NCBI RefSeq assembly: GCF_001591405.1
Contig: NZ_BCUV01000007.1
Location: 992,001 to 1,056,000 of the forward strand
Direction: 5' to 3'
Length of the DNA: 64,000 nucleotides
DNA from: Janibacter terrae NBRC 107853
GTDB lineage: Bacteria > Actinomycetota > Actinomycetes > Actinomycetales > Dermatophilaceae
A program made the translations under genes and the position numbers. The notes beneath the pieces were generated by a model that worked only from the letters and a program-made list of their open reading frames with translations, did no database searches and was not told the DNA's origin. Positions 8,302 to 16,122 of this stretch are shown piece after piece (positions within the stretch are counted from its first letter, which is position 1; every line of letters begins with the position of its first letter).

Positions 8302-9678
8302 ATGGAGCCGACGATCATGACCATCGAGACCCCGAGCCTCGGGGACCGCTCGTACCTCGCGCACGACGGCGAGCTCGCCGTCGTCATCGACCCGCAGCGC
8401 GACATCGACCGCGTCCTGGAGGTGGCCGACGAGGCGGGCGTTCGCATCACGGACGTCTTCGAGACCCACCTGCACAACGACTACGTGACCGGCGGCCTCG
8501 CACTGGCCCGCCGCCTGGGCGCCCGCTACCACGTCAACGCCGCGGACGAGGTCTCCTTCGACCGTGAGCCGATCCGCGACGGTGACGTCGTGGAGGTGTC
8601 CGACGCGATGCGCATGCGTGCCATCGCCACACCCGGACACACCTTCACCCACCTCTCCTACGCGCTGGAGACCGGCGACGGCGACCAGGCCACGACCACG
8701 GCGGTCTTCACCGGCGGGTCGCTGCTCTTCGGCGCCACGGGCCGGCCGGACCTCCTCGGGGAGGAGCACACGAGCGCACTCGTCCACCACCAGTACGCCT
8801 CGATCCACCGTCTGGCGGACGAGCTGCCGGAGCAGGCCGACGTGCTGCCGACCCACGGATTCGGCTCCTTCTGCTCCTCCGGGTCGACCGGTGGCGCCAC
8901 CGAGTCGACCATCGGCCGGGAGCGTCGGCTCAACCCGGCGCTCACGCAGGACGAGGAGCAGTGGGTCGCCGACACGCTCGCCGGCCTCGACGCGTACCCC
9001 GCGTACTACGTCCACATGAACCCGGCCAACGCCGCCGGGCCCGCCGAGGCCGACCTGCGGGCCCCCGAGCGCGCCGACAAGCAGACCCTGGCCGCGCGCA
9101 TCGACGCCGGCGAGTGGGTCGTCGACCTGCGCACCCGGACCGCCTTCGCCGCCGGCCACGTGACCGGCACGCTCAACTTCGGTCTCGACGGCCAGTTCTC
9201 GACCTATCTCGGCTGGCTCATCCCGTGGGACGCGTCCGTGACCCTGCTCGGCGAGACCTCCGACGAGGTGGTCGAGGCCCAGCGCGAGATGACGCGCATC
9301 GGCCTCGACCGGATCGCCGGCGCCGCCACCGGTGGGCCCGCCGACTGGACCGACCGTCCCGTCGGCACCCTGGAGCGGGCGACCTTCGCCGACCTGTCAC
9401 AGGTGCGCCACCACCGCCCCGTGCACGTGCTCGACGTCCGACTGGCCGGCGAGTATGCCGACGGTCACGTCGAGGACGCGCAGAACGTCCCGATCGGTGA
9501 GGTGCTCGACCGGCTCGACGAGATCCCCGAGCGCGAGCTGTGGGTCCACTGCGCGAGCGGTTACCGCGCGTCGATCGCGGCCTCCGTCCTCGCCGCCCGT
9601 GGGCGCCGGGTCGTCGTCGTCGACGACGACTTCGACAACGCCGCCCCCGCGGGCCTGCCCATGACCACCCCCGCCTGA
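8302..9678 (+). CDS. cstB: CstB-like persulfide dioxygenase-rhodanese fusion
   Basis: A 458-residue protein with three modules. The N-terminal part is a metallo-beta-lactamase fold of the ETHE1/persulfide dioxygenase class (metal ligands in THLHND, H56/H58/D60, then TPGHTFTH and a later His in LPTHGFGS). The middle is a rhodanese-like domain (about 255-345) lacking a catalytic Cys. The C-terminal rhodanese has C417 in the loop CASGYRA. This is the module order described for staphylococcal CstB, a non-heme Fe(II) enzyme that oxidises thiol persulfides to sulfite/thiosulfate. Start choice: ATG 8302 suits a leaderless transcript, while ATG 8317 has GGAG at 8304-8307. It heads the run cstB-like, small Cys protein, tauE-like, rhodanese, second dioxygenase. 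Expression is probably derepressed by persulfides through the adjacent operator. Confidence 0.88.
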   Translation: MEPTIMTIETPSLGDRSYLAHDGELAVVIDPQRDIDRVLEVADEAGVRITDVFETHLHNDYVTGGLALARRLGARYHVNAADEVSFDREPIRDGDVVEVSDAMRMRAIATPGHTFTHLSYALETGDGDQATTTAVFTGGSLLFGATGRPDLLGEEHTSALVHHQYASIHRLADELPEQADVLPTHGFGSFCSSGSTGGATESTIGRERRLNPALTQDEEQWVADTLAGLDAYPAYYVHMNPANAAGPAEADLRAPERADKQTLAARIDAGEWVVDLRTRTAFAAGHVTGTLNFGLDGQFSTYLGWLIPWDASVTLLGETSDEVVEAQREMTRIGLDRIAGAATGGPADWTDRPVGTLERATFADLSQVRHHRPVHVLDVRLAGEYADGHVEDAQNVPIGEVLDRLDEIPERELWVHCASGYRASIAASVLAARGRRVVVVDDDFDNAAPAGLPMTTPA

Positions 9679-9712
9679 CCCCCCTTCCCCAATCCACACG
9701 AGGAGACCCACC

Positions 9713-9901
9713 ATGTGCCGTCAAACCACCTGCCGTCAGTGCGGCAAGACCACCTGGGCCGGCTGCGGCCAGCACGTCGACCAGGTGATGCGGGGCGTGC
9801 CCGGCAGCCAGCGCTGCCCCGGCCACGCCACCCCGGCGAAGGGAGCCGGCGCCCCCGGCACCCCGCCCAACCTGCTCTCCCGCCTCATCGGGCGCGGCTG
9901 A
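9713..9901 (+). CDS. small Cys-rich protein of the sulfur operon
   Basis: A 62-residue protein starting MCRQTTCRQCGKTTWAGCGQ with HVDQVM and QRCPGH following. Cysteines are at 2, 7, 10, 18 and 34, with His at 21 and 38. The CxxC-N7-C-N2-H pattern and the later CPGH suggest a compact zinc-ribbon-like or thiol-rich fold. The C-terminus is a Gly/Pro/Ala linker. Proteins with the same opening (CRxxTCxxCGKTTWAGCGQHVDQVM) are widespread in actinobacteria as unnamed short proteins. A good Shine-Dalgarno (GAGGAGA) precedes ATG 9713. It sits 34 bases after the CstB-like gene and 70 before the exporter gene, so it is probably in the same transcript. It may be a zinc protein or a sulfane-sulfur carrier. 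Its function is not known. Confidence 0.75.
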   Translation: MCRQTTCRQCGKTTWAGCGQHVDQVMRGVPGSQRCPGHATPAKGAGAPGTPPNLLSRLIGRG

Positions 9902-9971
9902 GCCACCCAGACGCCGTCGGGGGCGGGTTCCCCCCTGCCCCGTCCCCGACGGTCCTACCCGGAGTCCTCAC

Positions 9972-10781
9972 GTGCCCCTTGCAGTCATCCCCCTCGGTCT
10001 GGCCATCGGCCTCGCCCTCGGCGCCCTCGGCGGCGGGGGGTCCATCCTCGCCGTCCCCGCCCTCGTGCACGTCCTGGGGCAGGACCCCGTCACGGCCACG
10101 ACCAGCTCGCTGATCATCGTCGGGATCACCTCCCTCCTCTCCCTGCCGGCGCACCACCGCGGCGGACGGGTGAGGCTCGGGCAGGGGCTGACCTTCGGCC
10201 TCCTCGGCACGGCCGGGGCGGTCGCGGGGTCGGCCGCCTCACGGCTGGTTCCCCCGGAGCTGCTGATGACCGCCTTCGCCGTCCTCATGGTCGTGGTCGG
10301 CACCCTCATGCTGCGACGCAGTCGCCGCGGCTCCGCCGCGGCGACCGAGGGTGACCCCGATGAGCCGATCCTCACCCTCCACCCCCTGACCTGTGCCTGC
10401 CCACGCCTGCTGAAGCTGCTGACCGCCGCCACGCTCGTCGGGCTGCTCACCGGCTTCCTCGGGGTCGGCGGCGGCTTCGTGCTCGTCCCCGTCCTCGTCC
10501 TGGTCCTCGGCTTCACCATGCCCGTGGCCGTCGGCACCTCGCTGCTCGTCATCGCCGTCAACAGCGCCACGGCGCTCGCGGCCCGGACGCAGCAGGGTGT
10601 CGGTGACCTCGACTGGCCGCTCATCCTCGGCTTCGCGGGCGTGGCCGTCGTGGGCAGCCTGGTCGGCACCCGCATCGCCGACCGGATCCCGGCCCGGGGG
10701 CTGTCGCAGGCCTTCGCTGTCCTCGTGCTCGTCATCGCCGCCTTCACCGCCGTGCAGTCCGTGCCGGCCCTCCTCACCTGA
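9972..10781 (+). CDS. TauE/SafE-family membrane exporter
   Basis: A 269-residue polytopic protein made of two homologous halves. Each half starts with a glycine-rich helix (LAIGLALGALGGGGSILAVPAL at about 9-30 and LVGLLTGFLGVGGGFVLVPVLVL at about 155-177), about eight TM helices in all. This is the TauE/SafE fold, whose members export sulfite, sulfoacetate or other anions. In persulfide-oxidising operons such exporters are thought to remove sulfite or thiosulfate made by the dioxygenase, which is the natural reading here. The loop before the second half holds a CAC pair (HPLTCACPRL) that might contact thiols or metals. The start is GTG 9972. The gene lies between the Cys-rich protein and the membrane rhodanese. 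Confidence 0.87.
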   Translation: MPLAVIPLGLAIGLALGALGGGGSILAVPALVHVLGQDPVTATTSSLIIVGITSLLSLPAHHRGGRVRLGQGLTFGLLGTAGAVAGSAASRLVPPELLMTAFAVLMVVVGTLMLRRSRRGSAAATEGDPDEPILTLHPLTCACPRLLKLLTAATLVGLLTGFLGVGGGFVLVPVLVLVLGFTMPVAVGTSLLVIAVNSATALAARTQQGVGDLDWPLILGFAGVAVVGSLVGTRIADRIPARGLSQAFAVLVLVIAAFTAVQSVPALLT

Positions 10782-10806
10782 CCACCCCCCTTCCCGAAAG
10801 GACCCC

Positions 10807-11397
10807 ATGACCACCAGCACCACCACCCGACCCGCTACCCTCGATGCCGCGCAGGTGCGCGAGTGGATGGCCGGACCGACCGGCCCCCGCATCGTCGACG
10901 TCCGCACGCCGGGCGAGTTCGCCGACGTGCACATCCCCGGCTCCTACAACGTGCCGCTGGAGCTCCTCGAGGAGCACGGCCCTGAGCTGGCCGAGCACCT
11001 CGACGAGGACGTCGTCCTCGTCTGCCGCTCCGGGGCCCGCGCCTGTCGCGCGGAAGGTGCCCTGGCCGGTGCCGGCCTGCCCAACCTGCACGTGCTCGAC
11101 GGTGGCATCACCGCGTGGGAGAGCGCCGGCGGTGACGTCGTCCGCGGCGAGGGGACGTGGGACCTCGAGCGCCAGGTGCGCCTCGTGGCCGGCTCGATCG
11201 TCCTCACCGGCGTGCTCGTGAGCGCCGTCCTGCCCCCGGCGAAGTGGGTCGCGGCCGGGATCGGCGCCGGCCTGACCGGCGCTGCCCTGACCGACACCTG
11301 CGCCATGGGGATGCTGCTGTCCAAGCTGCCCCACAACCGTCGCGACATGCCCGACCCCGAGACCGTCTTCGCGCAGCTGCGCGCCGACCGCGCCTGA
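10807..11397 (+). CDS. rhodanese with C-terminal membrane segment (YgaP-like)
   Basis: A 196-residue protein. A single rhodanese domain (about 12-115) has active-site C73 in CRSGARAC. A hydrophobic C-terminal region (about 125-180) follows, with two predicted TM helices (VRLVAGSIVLTGVLVSAVL and KWVAAGIGAGLTGAALT) and the DUF2892-like end containing CAMGMLLSKLP. This is the architecture of YgaP, a membrane-anchored rhodanese whose cytoplasmic domain takes up sulfane sulfur. ATG 10807 follows AAAGGA. It is placed between the TauE/SafE exporter and the second dioxygenase-rhodanese, so it may hand sulfur to or from the membrane. Transport by the TM pair is speculative. Confidence 0.88.
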   Translation: MTTSTTTRPATLDAAQVREWMAGPTGPRIVDVRTPGEFADVHIPGSYNVPLELLEEHGPELAEHLDEDVVLVCRSGARACRAEGALAGAGLPNLHVLDGGITAWESAGGDVVRGEGTWDLERQVRLVAGSIVLTGVLVSAVLPPAKWVAAGIGAGLTGAALTDTCAMGMLLSKLPHNRRDMPDPETVFAQLRADRA

Positions 11398-11421
11398 CGC
11401 CCCCCAGAAGGAGAACCCCCG

Positions 11422-12783
11422 ATGATCCTCACCCAGTACTACCTCAGCTGCCTCTCGCACGGCTCGTACCTCATCGCCGACGAGGGCACCCGCAAGGCCG
11501 TCGTCGTCGACCCACGACGGGACATCAGCGACTACCTCACCGATGCGCGGGAGCACGACCTCGACATCGTCGGCGTCATCAACACGCACGTGCACGCCGA
11601 CTTCGTCGCGGGTCACCTCGAGCTGGCCGCCGCGACCGGCGCGTGGATCGGCTACGGGCCGACCGCCGCCGAGCGGGCCGAGTTCGAGGTGCGCACCCTC
11701 GCGCAGGGTGACCGCATCGAGCTGGGCGACGAGGTGACGCTCGAGATCCTCGAGACCCCCGGCCACACCTGGGAGTCGATCAGCGTCCTCGTGCTCGAGC
11801 AGGGGAACCCGCACGCGGTGCTCACCGGTGACTCCCTCTTCATCGGCGGCGTCGGCCGCCCCGACCTCGTCGTCTCCGACGGGTCCACGCCGCAGTCCTT
11901 GGCAACGGCCATGTACAGCACCCTGCACGACGTGCTCCTGAAGCTGCCCGACGCGACGAAGGTCATGCCTGCCCACGGTGCCGGCTCCTCCTGCGGCCGC
12001 GGCCTGTCCGACGAGCTCGAGTCGAACATCGGGGCGCAGCGGACGACCAACCCCTTCGCCGCGACGATGCCGGTGGACGAGTTCGTCGGCATGGTCACCA
12101 CCGGCCAGCCGTCGGCGCCGCCGTACTTCCAGGTCGACGCGGCCCTCAACCTGCGCACGCGCGAGCTGCTCGACCCGGACGAGACCGTCGTCCCCTTCAC
12201 GCCCGCCGAGGTGCGCGCGGCGATGGCGGGTGGGGCCGTCGTCGTCGACACCCGCTCCCCGGAGGACTTCGCCGCCGGCCACCTCGTGGGCTCGCTCAAC
12301 GTGGGGCTCGACGGACGCTTCGCCGAGACGGCCGGGATGGTCCTCGAGCACGGTGACGAGATCCTCGTCCTCGCCGAGCCCGGCCGGCACGAGGAGGCGG
12401 CGCTCCGACTCGCACGCATCGGCTTCGACGCCGTCGTCGGCCACGTCGAAGGTGGCCCGGCCGTCCTCGCGCAGCTGCCCGACCTCGTCACCTCGGTCGA
12501 GCGCGTGGAGGTCACCCAGTGGGACGACGTCGCCGATGGGACCCTCGTGCTCGACGTGCGCAACGCCGGTGAGCGCGAGGGTGACCAGGTCATCCCCGGT
12601 GCCGTCCACATCCCGCTGGCCGAGCTCGCCCGCCGTCACGAGGACCTCCCGACGGACCGGCCGGTGCTCGTGCACTGCGCCGGGGGCTGGCGCTCGTCGG
12701 TCGCGGCGAGCCTGCTGCGCGCGCGGGGGCACGACGAGGTGTGCGATCTCGTGGGAGGCTACGCGGCCTGGTCGGCACGGTAG
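11422..12783 (+). CDS. second persulfide dioxygenase-rhodanese fusion
   Basis: A 453-residue protein with the same three-module plan as the CstB-like protein at 8.3 kb but clearly diverged. It has an MBL/ETHE1-like domain (THVHADF, H56/H58/D60; TPGHTWES; later PAHGAGSSCGRG), an inactive rhodanese-like domain (about 258-345, no Cys in the active loop) and a C-terminal rhodanese with C419 in CAGGWRSS. The extra Cys in GSSCGRG is as expected for ETHE1-type proteins. ATG 11422 follows AGAAGGAGAA. Two paralogous dioxygenases in one operon suggest different substrates (for example different low-molecular-weight thiol persulfides) or paired thiosulfate and sulfite steps. It is the last sulfur gene, and its stop overlaps a palindrome belonging to the next promoter. 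Confidence 0.87.
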   Translation: MILTQYYLSCLSHGSYLIADEGTRKAVVVDPRRDISDYLTDAREHDLDIVGVINTHVHADFVAGHLELAAATGAWIGYGPTAAERAEFEVRTLAQGDRIELGDEVTLEILETPGHTWESISVLVLEQGNPHAVLTGDSLFIGGVGRPDLVVSDGSTPQSLATAMYSTLHDVLLKLPDATKVMPAHGAGSSCGRGLSDELESNIGAQRTTNPFAATMPVDEFVGMVTTGQPSAPPYFQVDAALNLRTRELLDPDETVVPFTPAEVRAAMAGGAVVVDTRSPEDFAAGHLVGSLNVGLDGRFAETAGMVLEHGDEILVLAEPGRHEEAALRLARIGFDAVVGHVEGGPAVLAQLPDLVTSVERVEVTQWDDVADGTLVLDVRNAGEREGDQVIPGAVHIPLAELARRHEDLPTDRPVLVHCAGGWRSSVAASLLRARGHDEVCDLVGGYAAWSAR

Positions 12784-12792
12784 ACGTCTACC
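12779..12792. promoter_or_regulatory. candidate VapB operator (palindrome)
   Basis: GGTAGACGTCTACC is a perfect 14-bp palindrome. It contains the TAG stop codon of the dioxygenase gene and ends 24 bases before the vapB start. A half-site-like GGGTAGAT follows at about 12811. VapB-VapC complexes usually repress their own promoter through such palindromes. Assignment is by position only. Confidence 0.55.
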
Positions 12793-12816
12793 GCGCGTCG
12801 TGGGTAGATTGGTCCC

Positions 12817-13086
12817 ATGGGGCTGAACATCAAGAACGAGCGGGTCCATGAGCTGGCCAGGCAGGCGGCCGCGGCTACCGGCCTGTCGCAGACCGGGGCC
12901 GTCGAGGAGGCGCTGAGGCGCCTCCTCGAGGACTACGGCGAGGACCCCGAGCGGCGGCGTCGTGCGGCGAAGGTCGACATCGTCCAAGGCATCGTGCGTG
13001 CCTACCTGGGCACGCCTGCCGATCCTGATCGTCAGATCGAGCGGGTCGAGGACCTCTTCGACGACCGGACGGGCCTGCCGCGGTGA
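12817..13086 (+). CDS. vapB: VapB-type antitoxin
   Basis: An 89-residue antitoxin. The N-terminal half (MGLNIKNERVHELARQAAAATGLSQTGAVEEALRRLLEDYG) is the DNA-binding part of the Rv0623-like/PSK family of VapB proteins. The C-terminal half, rich in Arg, Asp and Glu, would wrap around and inhibit the toxin. Its TGA overlaps the GTG start of vapC by 4 bases, the usual translational coupling that keeps antitoxin in excess. A perfect palindrome 24 bases upstream is a likely autoregulatory operator. The pair sits directly after the sulfur operon and is probably a separate unit. Confidence 0.88.
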   Translation: MGLNIKNERVHELARQAAAATGLSQTGAVEEALRRLLEDYGEDPERRRRAAKVDIVQGIVRAYLGTPADPDRQIERVEDLFDDRTGLPR

Positions 13087-13472
13087 TCGTCGACTCCTCC
13101 GCCCTCATGGCGATCCTCGAGGACGAGCCCGGTGCGGGCGCCCTCGTCGAGGCGGCCCTCGTCGGGCCGTGCCGGATGTCCGTCGCCACCCGGCTCGAGG
13201 CGTCGATCGTCGCTGATGCACGGTCCGCGGCCCATGGTGCACGCCTGGACGAGCTCGTCGAGGCCCTCGACATCGAGGTCCAGCCCGTGACCGAGCGCGA
13301 AGGGGAGATTGCCCGCCGCGCGTACCAACGCTACGGGCGCGGGTCGGGCTCGCGGGCGCGGCTGAACTTCGGTGACTGCTTAGCCTATGCGCTGTCCGTC
13401 GTCGCAGGGGAGCCCCTGCTCTTCGTCGGCGACGACTTCACCCACACGGACGTGGTCCCGGCGGTGTCGTGA
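13083..13472 (+). CDS. vapC: VapC-type PIN-domain toxin ribonuclease
   Basis: A 129-residue PIN-domain endoribonuclease, predicted to cleave tRNA, rRNA or mRNA with Mg2+ when released from VapB. The acidic active-site residues are all present: D4 (IVDSSAL), E39 (RLEASI), D98 (NFGDCLAYAL) and D117 (FVGDDF). Length and spacing are normal for the family, so the toxin appears intact. Its GTG start lies in the overlap with vapB. The last bases (GTGA) overlap a possible GTG start of the following zinc-finger gene. Confidence 0.92.
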   Translation: MIVDSSALMAILEDEPGAGALVEAALVGPCRMSVATRLEASIVADARSAAHGARLDELVEALDIEVQPVTEREGEIARRAYQRYGRGSGSRARLNFGDCLAYALSVVAGEPLLFVGDDFTHTDVVPAVS

Positions 13473-13492
13473 CCCAGTGCCACGATGGCCCG

Positions 13493-13831
13493 ATGGACGA
13501 CGTGCGTGCGCGCCTGGACGCGGAGCGAAGGGAGACCCTCGCCCGCCTCACGACCCTCACCGGGGACTTCACGTCCCTGGTGGAGGCGAGCGAAGGGAGC
13601 AACGCCGACGACGAGCACGACCCTGAGGGGGCGACGATCGCCTTCGAGCGCTCACAGCTCGACGCCCTGATCGGTCAGGCCCGGGCGGCGCTCGTCGAGA
13701 TCGAGGCGGCGACGGAGCGTCTCGAGGACGGCACCTATGGCACGTGCGAGCGGTGCGGCGGTCCCATCGCGCCGGGCCGCCTCGAGGCCCGGCCGACGGC
13801 CCGCACCTGCATCGTCTGCGCCGCGGGCTGA
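13493..13831 (+). CDS. DksA/TraR-type zinc-finger protein
   Basis: A 112-residue protein: an N-terminal coiled-coil-like helix (MDDVRARLDAERRETLARLTTL), an acidic linker containing NADDEHDPEGATIAFERSQ, and a C-terminal four-Cys zinc finger (CERCGG...CIVC) typical of the DksA/TraR family. DksA-like proteins bind in the secondary channel of RNA polymerase and modulate initiation. Short actinobacterial relatives such as this lack the long coiled coil of E. coli DksA, and their role is unclear. ATG 13493 is preferred from family length. GTG 13469, which overlaps the vapC stop, is a real alternative and would couple the genes. Confidence 0.8.
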   Translation: MDDVRARLDAERRETLARLTTLTGDFTSLVEASEGSNADDEHDPEGATIAFERSQLDALIGQARAALVEIEAATERLEDGTYGTCERCGGPIAPGRLEARPTARTCIVCAAG

Positions 13832-13843
13832 CCGCGGTAGCCC

Positions 13844-15937
13844 TCAGGTGGACTCCCGCAGCTTCGCGGTGCTCGCCTCCGGTCGCAGGTCCAGGCGACG
13901 CAGCAGCTGCGCGTTGAGCGCGACGACGACCGTCGAGGCCGACATGAGGATCGCGCCGACGCTCATCGGCAGGACGACGCCGACCGGCGCGAGCACTCCC
14001 GCGGCCAGGGGCACCGACAGCAGGTTGTAGCCGGCGGCCCACCAGAGGTTCTGCTTCATCTTGCGGTAGGCCTCGCGGGAGAGGTCGATGACCGACAGGA
14101 CCGAGCGCGGGTCCGAGCTGGCGAGCACGACGCCGGCCGACCCGATCGCGACGTCCGTGCCTGCGCCGATCGCGAGCCCGACGTCCGCCTGGGCGAGGGC
14201 GGGTGCGTCGTTGACGCCGTCGCCGACCATGGCGACCCTCCTCCCTTCGCCCTGCAGCTCGGCGACCTTGGCGGCCTTGTCCTCTGGACGCACCCCGGCG
14301 AAGACCCGGTCGATCCCGAGCTCTGCCGCGACGGCCTCGGCGACCGCGCGGGCGTCGCCGGTGATCATGACGACCTGGACGCCGACGGCGTGGAGCGCGG
14401 CGACGGCATCGCGCGACTCCGACCGGATCTCGTCGGCCAGGCGCAGTGCGCCGATGACCTCGCCGTCCGTGACGACGTGGAGGATGATCGCGCCCTCGCT
14501 GCGCCACGTCTCCGCGACCGGCAGCTCGGCCAGGCCGTGCTGCTCGAGCAGGTACGGCCCGCCGACCTCCACGGTGGTGCCGTCGACGACGGCCCGCACG
14601 CCGACGGCCGGCGACGAGGAGAAGTCGCCGGCCCGCTGGACGGTGAGCTCACGGTGCTGCGCGGCGGTGACGACGGCGCGGGCCAGCGGGTGCTCGCTGT
14701 CGGACTCGGCCGCGGCGGCGAGGGCCAGCACGTCGTCGCGGGTCCGGTCGCCGGCCGTCTCGATGGCGGTGACGGTCGGCTCGCCGAGGGTGAGCGTGCC
14801 GGTCTTGTCGAAGAGGACGGTGTCGACCGTGCGCATCGACTCCAGCGCCAGTCGGTCCTTGACGAGGACGCCGCCGCGGGCGGAGCGCTCGGTCGCGATG
14901 GAGACGACGAGCGGGATCGCCAGGCCGAGGGCGTGGGGGCAGGCGATGACGAGGACGGTGATCGTGCGGATGACCGCGTCGTCGGGCAGGCCGAGGAGGG
15001 ACCACACGATCGCCGTGATGACGGCGGCGCCGAGGGCGAACCAGAAGAGCCAGCCCGCCGCGGTGTCGGCGATCCGCTGGGCGCGGGAGGAGGACGACTG
15101 CGCGTCGGAGACGAGCCGCTGGATCCCGGCGAGCGAGGTGTCGTCACCGGTCGCGGTGACCTCGACCCGCAGACCGGAGTCGGTCGCGACGGTGCCCGCC
15201 ACGACCGCGTCGCCCGCGGAGCGGCGGACCGTGGCGGACTCGCCCGTGATCATCGACTCGTCCATGCTCGCCGAGCCCTCGACGACCCGGCCGTCGGCGG
15301 GGACGGAGGCGCCGGGCCGGACGACGACGACGTCACCGACTGCGAGGGACGAAGGGGGGACCGTCACGACCTCGTCACCCTCCACGCGCTCGGCCTCGTC
15401 GGGCAGCAGCGCGGCGAGCGAGTCGAGCGCGGAGGTCGTCTGGGCGAGCGAACGCATCTCGATCCAGTGACCGAGCAGCATGATGACGACGAGGAGCGCG
15501 AGCTCCCACCAGAAGTTCAGCGCGTGGTCGAGGGTGCCGACGCTCGCGCCCCAGGACGCGATGAAGGCCACGGTGATCGCGAGACCGATGAGCAGCATCA
15601 TCCCGGGCTTGCGGGCGCGGATCTCGCTCACGGCCCCCGTGAGGAAGGGGGACCCGCCCCAGGCGTACATGACCGTGCCGAGCACCGGGGAGACCCAGCG
15701 CGCCCACCCGCCGTGCGGCAGGGCGTAGCCGATGAGGTCGGCGAACATGTCGTTGAACCCGACGACCGGCACGGCCAGCGCGAGCATGATCCAGAAGAGC
15801 CGGCGGAACTGCCCGACGTGGTCACCGTGGCCGGCGTGACCTCCGTGACCCGCGTGCTCGTCGTGGTGCTCGTGACCGGCGTGGGGGTCCGCGCGGTGCT
15901 CGACGGTGGCGTGGTGGGGGCCGGGTGAGCTGCTCAT
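13844..15937 (-). CDS. CopB-type heavy-metal P-type ATPase
   Basis: A 697-residue P1B-ATPase that would export Cu, Ag or a related ion using ATP. The N-terminus (about 7-40) is a His-rich tail with no CxxC metal-binding domain. TGES is at 231-234. The ion-binding TM motif is CPH (C333-P-H335) rather than CPC, the mark of the CopB subgroup. The phosphorylated D377 is in DKTGTLT, and GDGVNDAPAL marks the hinge. About eight TM helices are predicted. ATG 15937 was chosen because it starts the His-rich tail. An operator variant like those of the sulfur genes ends 14 bases upstream, suggesting control by the same or a sister CsoR-family repressor. No separate CsoR of Cu type is seen in the window. 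Confidence 0.92.
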   Translation of the reverse strand: MSSSPGPHHATVEHRADPHAGHEHHDEHAGHGGHAGHGDHVGQFRRLFWIMLALAVPVVGFNDMFADLIGYALPHGGWARWVSPVLGTVMYAWGGSPFLTGAVSEIRARKPGMMLLIGLAITVAFIASWGASVGTLDHALNFWWELALLVVIMLLGHWIEMRSLAQTTSALDSLAALLPDEAERVEGDEVVTVPPSSLAVGDVVVVRPGASVPADGRVVEGSASMDESMITGESATVRRSAGDAVVAGTVATDSGLRVEVTATGDDTSLAGIQRLVSDAQSSSSRAQRIADTAAGWLFWFALGAAVITAIVWSLLGLPDDAVIRTITVLVIACPHALGLAIPLVVSIATERSARGGVLVKDRLALESMRTVDTVLFDKTGTLTLGEPTVTAIETAGDRTRDDVLALAAAAESDSEHPLARAVVTAAQHRELTVQRAGDFSSSPAVGVRAVVDGTTVEVGGPYLLEQHGLAELPVAETWRSEGAIILHVVTDGEVIGALRLADEIRSESRDAVAALHAVGVQVVMITGDARAVAEAVAAELGIDRVFAGVRPEDKAAKVAELQGEGRRVAMVGDGVNDAPALAQADVGLAIGAGTDVAIGSAGVVLASSDPRSVLSVIDLSREAYRKMKQNLWWAAGYNLLSVPLAAGVLAPVGVVLPMSVGAILMSASTVVVALNAQLLRRLDLRPEASTAKLREST

Positions 15938-15950
15938 AGTGTGTCCAACT

Positions 15951-15967
15951 ATACCCCTCGGGGGTAT
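15951..15967 (-). promoter_or_regulatory. CsoR/CstR-type operator of the metal ATPase (site 3)
   Basis: ATACCCCTCGGGGGTAT is a 17-bp palindrome with 7-bp arms and a 3-base centre, one base longer than sites 1 and 2. On the minus strand a -10-like TATAGT overlaps its downstream edge, and the ATPase ATG (15937) follows 14 bases later. The -35 region is poor, unlike the other two sites. Confidence 0.7.
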
Positions 15968-16076
15968 CTTCCCGAAAGGTGGCGCTGAGGCTCTTCCTCG
16001 ACGGGCTGGAGCTGGCCGTGAGGGAGGGGACCGTCGGCGGTCCTGCGCGGTAGCCGGGTGACGAGCAGCGCGACGA

Positions 16077-16101
16077 CGCCCGGAGCAACCAGCCCCGGGC
16101 G
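16077..16101 (-). terminator. hairpin terminator after the phosphoesterase gene
   Basis: CGCCCGG (16077-16083) pairs with CCGGGCG (16095-16101) across an 11-base loop, 22 bases downstream of the stop of the minus-strand phosphoesterase. There is no T-run. It separates that gene from the metal ATPase promoter. Confidence 0.5.
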
Positions 16102-16122
16102 CCGTCACCTGCTGGTCGGGCC

